Shown here one piece after another: positions 16,101 through 20,247 of a DNA stretch of 20,247 nucleotides. This DNA is from a virus: positions 19,881 to 40,127 of IMG/VR virus record IMGVR_UViG_3300002488_000006; one strand, given 5' to 3'. The translations under genes and the position numbers were made by a program. Below the pieces are notes generated by a model, which saw only the letters and a list, made by a program, of their open reading frames with translations, was not told the DNA's origin and made no database searches. Every line of letters begins with the position of its first letter. Positions within the stretch are counted from its first letter, which is position 1.

Positions 16101-19100
16101 CAGGACAAGGATCTGGTCCCGCACAATTTATTTCATAACATGCTCCTGGGTATAGATCTATTTCTACTACAGTTCCTGTACCTATTGTTCCGTCACAATA
16201 TCCTGACATATCTGTAGTAGTAATTATTTGAGCTGGTGCTCCCATACTAGTATCACAACTACATAAATCTAATGTCCAACATGGACTTACTGGATCACAA
16301 TCATCACAATCTCCAGTTGGGTTTCCTGAAACTAAATTTACAGGATTAACTAGTGGAACTCCTGCTGGACATGGGTTTTCTATTTCAACAGTCCAACATC
16401 TTTCTCCTGCTGCATCTCCATTATCCCAAGTTATTATTCCTCCTACATATGCTGAAAGCGCTGGATCATCAGAGTATTCTGTAATATATGTACATCCACT
16501 ACCTAAACATACTCCATCTTGACATGCATAGTTTGGATCATCATTTCCGTAAATACCACATGTAGCTCTTCTATCATATATTCCTTCTGGGCCCATAAGA
16601 CCAGTTGGGAATACAGTACCAAAAGAAGCAGTGGTTGCAAATGGTCCCATCAAAGCATCACCATTAGGAATAACTCCAGCTGGTGTTGGATACATACTAG
16701 GGCATGTAGAATCAGATTGATAACAAGGACAATCACAATTTGCAGCTTGAGGACCAAAGGTTAAGAAATCATGACCATATCCAAATGCGTGTAGTATTTC
16801 GTGTATACCTACTCTGATTAAATCAAATGAATTTGCTACTACGGCATCTCCTGCTTTTCTCCAATCTTCATTTGCATCGAATAATAATAAACCTACATAC
16901 GGAGAAGTTTTAGCAATTCCTGGGTTATTATTATTTATATCTCCTGTAAAGCATAATCCTAATATTCCTGACGCTGCTCCTGTATTTCCACAAGGGCCAT
17001 CTATAGCTCCGAAGTCTGCAAAACCAATTCTAAAGTCTCCTATTCCTGCTACTCCATTACTATCAGTAAAAGATGTTCCATTAGAACTTGCTATAGTATT
17101 TGTTCCCATTGCTGGATCACCTGCAGTATATCCAGTTTCATATCCTAAATCTGTAAAGTTAACAGTTAGGTTAGCTCCATATCCACAATTTGTATTAAAC
17201 ATTCCTTCGAACATAGCTTTAATGTTATTAAACATTGTTACCATTTCTGCTCTAAACTGTACAAATGTAATTTGATATGTTTTATTATAAGGAGCACATG
17301 CACTACTAGTACCTGTTGGATTAGCTGTACCTGGCCCTTGTTCTACAGCTTTAGCTGGTCCAAATCCTGGATACCCTCCTCCTAATGGGAATGTAGCCCC
17401 ATCATTAATAAAGCTATAGCTAAAGTTTACTGTTTGTGCTATACCTGGTGATGCAGTAGTTCCTAATGCTTGTACTGCATTTACTATTGCTTGCCATCTT
17501 TGAGTTACATTTCCAGAAGTACAAGTTGGTGACCAACTCTTTCCGTATGTAACCATAGGAGCAGGCATTGTAGCTGGATCATTTACAGCACATTGATTAT
17601 ATCCTGATGTCCCTCCAGTACATTCACATTCTGTTAATTTATAACAGAAGTTTGGTGGAGGTGCACAATCTGTACAATCAGTATGTGTAGCTGTAATTGT
17701 AGGATCTGGGCTTATAACATTTGCCGGATCACACGGACAAGGCATATTTAACCATACTGGGAATCTTTCTCCCATTCGTCTATTACCAATATCAAATGAT
17801 CCTACTGGAGTTACAAATGTTAATTGATCTTCTATTGATACACCACTAGTAGGATTACTAAGTCTTAATAGAGAATTTGTAACCTGTTGTCCTTGTCCTA
17901 TTGATAATTTATATATATCATCTTGAGTCCATTCTACCATAGATAACCATAAGTTATTATCAGGACCCATAGTCATATCTGTAATTGCAACATTACATCT
18001 AGTTTCATCTGGCGGAGTTCCTCCTAACCATCCACTAGCAGTAGAAGCGTCAGGGAATGTTTTTTGGGAAAGTGTCGTATTTGGGGAAGAACCAACAACA
18101 GGGAAAGAAAACATATATTTATTAGGATCAGTATCAAAGGTATTTCCATCATTAGTTGAACTAGGCGTTACCCATCCATTTGTAATCATTAATTCATTTG
18201 CATAGTCTTTTATTTTCATCACATTTAGACCCCATCCAGATTGAACTAAAGGTAAATTAAATGGATCAGAAGGCTCATAATAATTTGCATATGCGTAAAT
18301 GAGGTAGTCTCCACCCGCACTAAATGCTAGAGTCCTAGGTTTATCCATACCTAAAAATCCAGTATATCCTCCAAATGTAACATTTTGTTCTTGGTAAGAT
18401 CCTCCTAGAATCCAAGAATATGCTCCATTTTGAGCTCCTGCATTCCAGCCATCATTACTGATTAATCCAGTAGTAGCTGTAGCAGATAACGCTGTAGTAG
18501 GGTTTAGCCCCCAAACATGCAATATCCAGTTTTGATTAAATCCAGTTTTTGACTGATTTGTTCTTATTGCTATAATATCATTTGTTTGATTAACCACCAT
18601 CTCTCCTGAAAACTGGATATTGGAAGAATCCCATCTACCAAATGGCATATCTACTGCCATAAAAGGTGTACCTATTCCGGCGTTACTAAATTTAATAGCT
18701 TGAATATTCTGATTATTAAGGTCAGTACCATTAGCCATAGGAGGTATAAAGAAGAAATGCCAGTAAGCTCCTGATCCTATTCCAGTTGTAGTATTAACAC
18801 ACATCATCTCAGCGGCACTTGCTACTAATGTAGTATTAGCCGATGCAGCTAATACTTCTCCTTTTCCACTGTTTAAAGTCATATCAACAATAGACCATTT
18901 TATAGGACCATTATGACATGAATTTTGTATAACATAATATTGTTTCCATACATTTCCTACTAATCCTCCTGCTGCATTTGGTATAACTAATGCTCCTTGA
19001 GCTGGGAATGTTTTTCCATCATCACCTACTGTTCCTACATTTGCATCTCCTTTATGTACAGCTCCCGAATCAAGGTTCATCTTAGTATGAGTTCTATCAT

Positions 19101-20247
19101 ATATATAATGACCGTCAGTATAGAACATTAAATCTCCTGCCGCAAAAGCGTGTCCACCTAGAGTAGCGGCTTCTGTTGCAGAGTGAACTGCTGATCCTCT
19201 AAATGTCCAAGCATCAGCACCTATAGCATTACTAGCGTTGTAAGTAAGCATATCAGACATTCCATTCATATCAGACACAGGTGCTCCCGAACTAAAATCT
19301 ATTCCGAGCCTTTCTCCATAGAACCAATGTGTACCTGCTATTGGATTTCCTGATGTTAAACATTGTTTCCAACATCCTAATTGTCCAGATAATTCTACGA
19401 CATCTGTTCCAATACTATTTCCTAATCCTCCTGATACAGTAATAGTAATACCTGGATCAGTACATGATTCTAGTAGTGTACATTCTAAAGGACATGGATC
19501 AATTAAACAATAAGTACAATCTGGCATATTACCTGTACCTACTGTTGCAGTATTAATTGCATTTACATCTGCGTCTGGTAATACACCTACACAATCAGCA
19601 TTAGCACTTACTGTCCAACACCCTGTATAAATAACACCAGCTACTGTTATATCTGCTTGTACTACTGCTCCAACATCTGCTGCTGTAATTCCTGTTGTTA
19701 CATTAACAATTTGATCTGGTACATAACTAGTTCCACAACAATGTGATACTTTTACACATGTTTGACCTGCAGTCGCACATGCTGCACAATCAGCGTAACT
19801 TGCAGTTATAGCTGCAGTAGGATATGTTACTGTTGTAGGGCCTATACAGCCTACTAATACTTTAAAACAGTTATCTTGAGCTACTCCTCCTATTGTAATA
19901 TCATGGGCATTAGCTGCTCCTATGAAAGGATGAAGTGTTGTTGATGACGCATAATCAACATTAATTATAGCACCGGTAACACAATCTTCAACTCTTAAGT
20001 AATATATACAATTAGCACAATCAACTTGTGTACTTGCTACACTTAAATTAGCTTCAGTTCCTTGTGGGCCTGAAGGATTAAGTTGTACTTCTCTACAGAA
20101 GCATTCTCCAGTTAAGTTAACTACTACTCCTGCTGCAAAATAACCATCTATACCTGGAGTTGATACAGCTGTTGCTCCATTAACTGTATACACAACATTA
20201 CTAGCATCTCCACATTTAGGTAATTTATAGTAAATAGGGTCTGGTAC
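13126..20247 (-). CDS. Giant multidomain Cys-rich adhesin/tail fibre with embedded metalloprotease (5' end beyond window)
   Basis: The frame is open to the right edge, beginning VPDPIYYKLPKC, so 2373 residues are visible and the true N-terminus is missing. An in-frame GTG at 20193 is only an internal codon. In order: Cys-rich modules 1-3 (20247-19507), module 4 split by a propeller-like domain (19359-17743), and module 5 split by a metzincin protease domain (17589-16495). Then come module 6, module 7 split by an unknown domain (16005-15568), module 8, five short Cys-rich repeats (15126-14530) and a vWA-like C-terminal region (about 14500-13129). The dense cysteines suggest an extracellular, disulfide-stabilised virion protein. 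It leads an operon of lysis and tail genes, so a host-contact fibre or adhesin is the best reading. The protease could cleave host surface proteins, glycoprotein layers or itself. Function is inferred from domains. Confidence 0.85.
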   Translation of the reverse strand, partial: VPDPIYYKLPKCGDASNVVYTVNGATAVSTPGIDGYFAAGVVVNLTGECFCREVQLNPSGPQGTEANLSVASTQVDCANCIYYLRVEDCVTGAIINVDYASSTTLHPFIGAANAHDITIGGVAQDNCFKVLVGCIGPTTVTYPTAAITASYADCAACATAGQTCVKVSHCCGTSYVPDQIVNVTTGITAADVGAVVQADITVAGVIYTGCWTVSANADCVGVLPDADVNAINTATVGTGNMPDCTYCLIDPCPLECTLLESCTDPGITITVSGGLGNSIGTDVVELSGQLGCWKQCLTSGNPIAGTHWFYGERLGIDFSSGAPVSDMNGMSDMLTYNASNAIGADAWTFRGSAVHSATEAATLGGHAFAAGDLMFYTDGHYIYDRTHTKMNLDSGAVHKGDANVGTVGDDGKTFPAQGALVIPNAAGGLVGNVWKQYYVIQNSCHNGPIKWSIVDMTLNSGKGEVLAASANTTLVASAAEMMCVNTTTGIGSGAYWHFFFIPPMANGTDLNNQNIQAIKFSNAGIGTPFMAVDMPFGRWDSSNIQFSGEMVVNQTNDIIAIRTNQSKTGFNQNWILHVWGLNPTTALSATATTGLISNDGWNAGAQNGAYSWILGGSYQEQNVTFGGYTGFLGMDKPRTLAFSAGGDYLIYAYANYYEPSDPFNLPLVQSGWGLNVMKIKDYANELMITNGWVTPSSTNDGNTFDTDPNKYMFSFPVVGSSPNTTLSQKTFPDASTASGWLGGTPPDETRCNVAITDMTMGPDNNLWLSMVEWTQDDIYKLSIGQGQQVTNSLLRLSNPTSGVSIEDQLTFVTPVGSFDIGNRRMGERFPVWLNMPCPCDPANVISPDPTITATHTDCTDCAPPPNFCYKLTECECTGGTSGYNQCAVNDPATMPAPMVTYGKSWSPTCTSGNVTQRWQAIVNAVQALGTTASPGIAQTVNFSYSFINDGATFPLGGGYPGFGPAKAVEQGPGTANPTGTSSACAPYNKTYQITFVQFRAEMVTMFNNIKAMFEGMFNTNCGYGANLTVNFTDLGYETGYTAGDPAMGTNTIASSNGTSFTDSNGVAGIGDFRIGFADFGAIDGPCGNTGAASGILGLCFTGDINNNNPGIAKTSPYVGLLLFDANEDWRKAGDAVVANSFDLIRVGIHEILHAFGYGHDFLTFGPQAANCDCPCYQSDSTCPSMYPTPAGVIPNGDALMGPFATTASFGTVFPTGLMGPEGIYDRRATCGIYGNDDPNYACQDGVCLGSGCTYITEYSDDPALSAYVGGIITWDNGDAAGERCWTVEIENPCPAGVPLVNPVNLVSGNPTGDCDDCDPVSPCWTLDLCSCDTSMGAPAQIITTTDMSGYCDGTIGTGTVVEIDLYPGACYEINCAGPDPCPAAGTVAVVVTNTYPACVDCCSSTQTCYQLCPCTPSYDSCSAATLISTTIAGYSQNYQEYSVNTPTDTHNSKKLITGSLPSSSGVCYDNVTGNAIARLQGIRIYKCGTMNDPLDGMTNYYWSQAQSWSTARAELVAAGYGNATMDYDTMKAWLQANYVSLDGTLACFAINGGLCFCNSTCTVVTNDLSGQLGDVVTLGGAPPAPLNTTECYEVQACGTCGTGSCNPVGAVVINTVHPNCPDCVAGGGCICYKLTDCSDPNIVINNVCQSAALDTAFINGDIIQINGNTQTCWEIDCDDNNMCDPGTCLAVAVTASFASCAACLGSQMWECDPMGGCNCVPSAGAGFATQAACLADPPCCPNPDSWDCDPVTGTCYDPGTGLGQYASVSACIQDCGTPESYNCIYSASTNQYSCSDPGDGSGTFATLVDCTTAVSTNTQPCYVESYNCVVNNGVTQCLDPGDGSGAFNNTNGGLAACAACNGCPTDPTCAGVTVTYDCDPAFGCIPNYAGTGQYPTLQDCAVDCASYEPEEGTFETTCENCLDEIDMKKFFDKVADVCDDCNVPFGLTDQEVTCDTGCFGNSNIYVFLDITSTFGGTFLERLQKAVQFKVDVIEPAFAQIQTDNPTYSGHLYIIPGAWPHGSQFGPCNNCNGTGAAAPGSNTAPEDWLAWVNYPMSGNAGANGAGANPMATGTLPANQRTIMGHTMVNGVGGAPFDCNIPAYEAAVHGPLLQQLMILPGSYNTDGFNQVNPWQDPIGQEGFSDPYHEFEGGDNDAIVIIFQDESRGNPGGYHETNTNVNQWGGTCGNALWGGAPGINWHSIGTGPANALQPQWKNDYNNFMSLHEFGWNASGVSNAASSSYNVTLKTMIYAGSWVDHSTTAVVDTRRDFLYHLMGAVGAQSLDANISFAGHIDCASYVGVPAMYGFECFVATDVTIPNPYMGAAGGGDPTLTTGYLGGSLSNYNMTFHIPDYPIMDLSSTMLYDLWKEYLSDC
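13129..14500 (-). other. vWA-like C-terminal region of the adhesin
   Basis: NIYVFLDITST (Asp at 14343-14341) resembles the first strand and MIDAS loop of a von Willebrand A domain, but with DxTxT instead of DxSxS. A helix (FLERLQKAVQFKVDVIEPAF), a strand (GHLYIIPGAWP) and DNDAIVIIFQDES follow, in the order expected of alternating beta/alpha vWA elements. It is preceded by two CxxC pairs and an acidic helix. The protein ends DLWKEYLSDC. Assignment is tentative. Confidence 0.45.
14530..15126 (-). repeat. Five tandem short Cys-rich repeats
   Basis: Units begin at WECDP (15123), WDCDP (15012), YNCIY (14907), YNCVV (14772) and YDCDP (14622), so they are 35-50 residues long. The shared pattern is (W/Y)-x-C-x(5-10)-C-x-(D/P)-x-G-x-G-x-(Y/F)-x-(S/T)-x-x-x-C-x-x-x-C. 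The third and fourth units share SCSDPGDGSG/CLDPGDGSG. Similar Cys/Gly repeats are known from marine phage and Bacteroidetes extracellular proteins. They probably form a flexible, disulfide-rich stalk before the C-terminal domain. Confidence 0.7.
15568..16005 (-). other. Unknown domain inserted in scaffold module 7
   Basis: About 145 residues separate the opening CYQLCPC of module 7 from its continuation CTVVTNDLSGQLGDVVTLGG. The insert has a Ser/Thr-rich start, a central region ARLQGIRIYKCG, then a helical stretch (WSQAQSWSTARAELVAAGYG and MKAWLQANYV) and CFAINGGLCFC. I recognise no family. Confidence 0.5.
16495..17589 (-). other. Metzincin (matrixin-like) zinc protease domain
   Basis: The domain holds HEILHAFGYGH at 16803-16771, the complete HExxHxxGxxH zinc motif of metzincins, followed by Asp. 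About 23 residues later CPSMYPTP has the form of a matrixin Met-turn (x-MYP). A second candidate, GLMGPEG, lies further on. Upstream, TVNFSYSFIND fits the typical 'hxYxF' first strand, and GLLLFDANEDWR precedes the active-site helix. The catalytic Glu and three His ligands are intact, so activity is plausible. No clear propeptide Cys-switch was found. Confidence 0.8.
17743..19359 (-). other. Propeller-like domain resembling Bacteroidetes surface proteins
   Basis: About 540 residues within the adhesin. The opening HWFYGERLGIDFSSGAP, then GDLMFYTDGHYIYDR with HTKM, then QGALVIPN, QYYVIQ and KWSIVDMTLNSGKGEVL, and a later AYWHFFFIP follow a fixed order. I recognise that order from N-terminal regions of Bacteroidetes gliding-motility/T9SS type B-sorted surface proteins (W-x-F/Y-G-x-x-x-G-x-DF, L-x-FYTDG, YSxVDMxxxxGxG). 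In those proteins the region is predicted to be a beta-propeller. Resemblance is by memory, and the fold is inferred. Confidence 0.6.

Larger units (their letters stand above)
15139..20247 (-). repeat. Array of about eight Cys-rich scaffold modules
   Basis: Each module opens with a (C/Y)-x-L/V-x-x-C element (such as CYKLTDC or CWTLDLC). It continues through beta-like text often containing a D-L/M-S-x-Y/Q-x-G turn, a C(W/Y/F)-x-(V/I) strand, and ends in DCxxC or CxxC. Ends: 20008 (DCANC), 19777 (DCAAC), 19507 (DCTYC), 17665 (DCTDC), 16297 (DCDDC), 16045 (CVDC), 15379 (CPDC), 15139 (CAAC). Uninterrupted modules span about 77-90 residues. Similar repeats occur in metagenomic phage tail proteins as I recall. 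The repeat is at protein level; DNA copies are diverged. Confidence 0.75.

Noticed and set aside
20191-20193. GTG as the start codon of the giant adhesin
   Set aside because: The same frame continues upstream without a stop to the window edge and encodes the opening YYKLPKC element of a scaffold module, so the GTG is internal.
1-20247. tRNA genes, CRISPR arrays, insertion sequences or integrases
   Set aside because: Coding is almost continuous on one strand, and I saw no cloverleaf, regular direct-repeat array, transposase or recombinase motif.

Overview
The window is one continuous late-gene segment of a tailed double-stranded DNA phage. All twelve genes that can be supported lie on the minus strand, so transcription runs from high to low coordinates. 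They are packed with 1-4 base overlaps or gaps of a few bases, and no gap exceeds 55 bases. The DNA is visibly AT-rich and gene starts lack Shine-Dalgarno sequences. The two best promoter candidates match the Bacteroidetes/Flavobacterium type (TTG or TTTG, about 20 bases, TAnnTTTG). Several proteins resemble the tail-barrel and muzzle genes of crAss-like phages. I read this as a crAss-like or sister-lineage podovirus of a Bacteroidetes host, probably a flavobacterium. That is recognition by eye, not a database search.

Layout in transcription order. (1) 20247-13126: a giant, cysteine-rich adhesin or tail-fibre protein whose N-terminus lies beyond the right edge. It is built on about eight repeated modules. 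Three further domains appear inserted into module loops: a propeller-like domain resembling Bacteroidetes surface proteins, a zinc metalloprotease with a complete HExxHxxGxxH motif, and an unknown domain. Five short Cys-rich repeats and a von Willebrand A-like C-terminal region follow. (2) 13123-12200: three small proteins of unknown function, one probably a small virion protein. (3) 12188-11404: a holin-like membrane protein and a spanin-like protein, translationally coupled. (4) 11402-11037: a short coiled-coil protein with a Cys-rich end. (5) 11030-9885: a metallophosphoesterase with an N-terminal IENR1/NUMOD1-like DNA-binding module. (6) 9880-2418: four genes resembling the crAss-like tail barrel (ring proteins and a 164-residue partner) and the 1854-residue 'stabilization' or muzzle protein. 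(7) 2362-1: a 787-residue N-terminal part of a large virion/cargo-type protein that leaves the window on the left. It is preceded by the best promoter in the window.

The genes fit together as a late module: adhesin for host contact, lysis genes, then tail barrel, muzzle and cargo. The most distinctive element is the nested-domain adhesin, which combines a protease, a host-like propeller and a vWA-like region on one Cys-rich scaffold.
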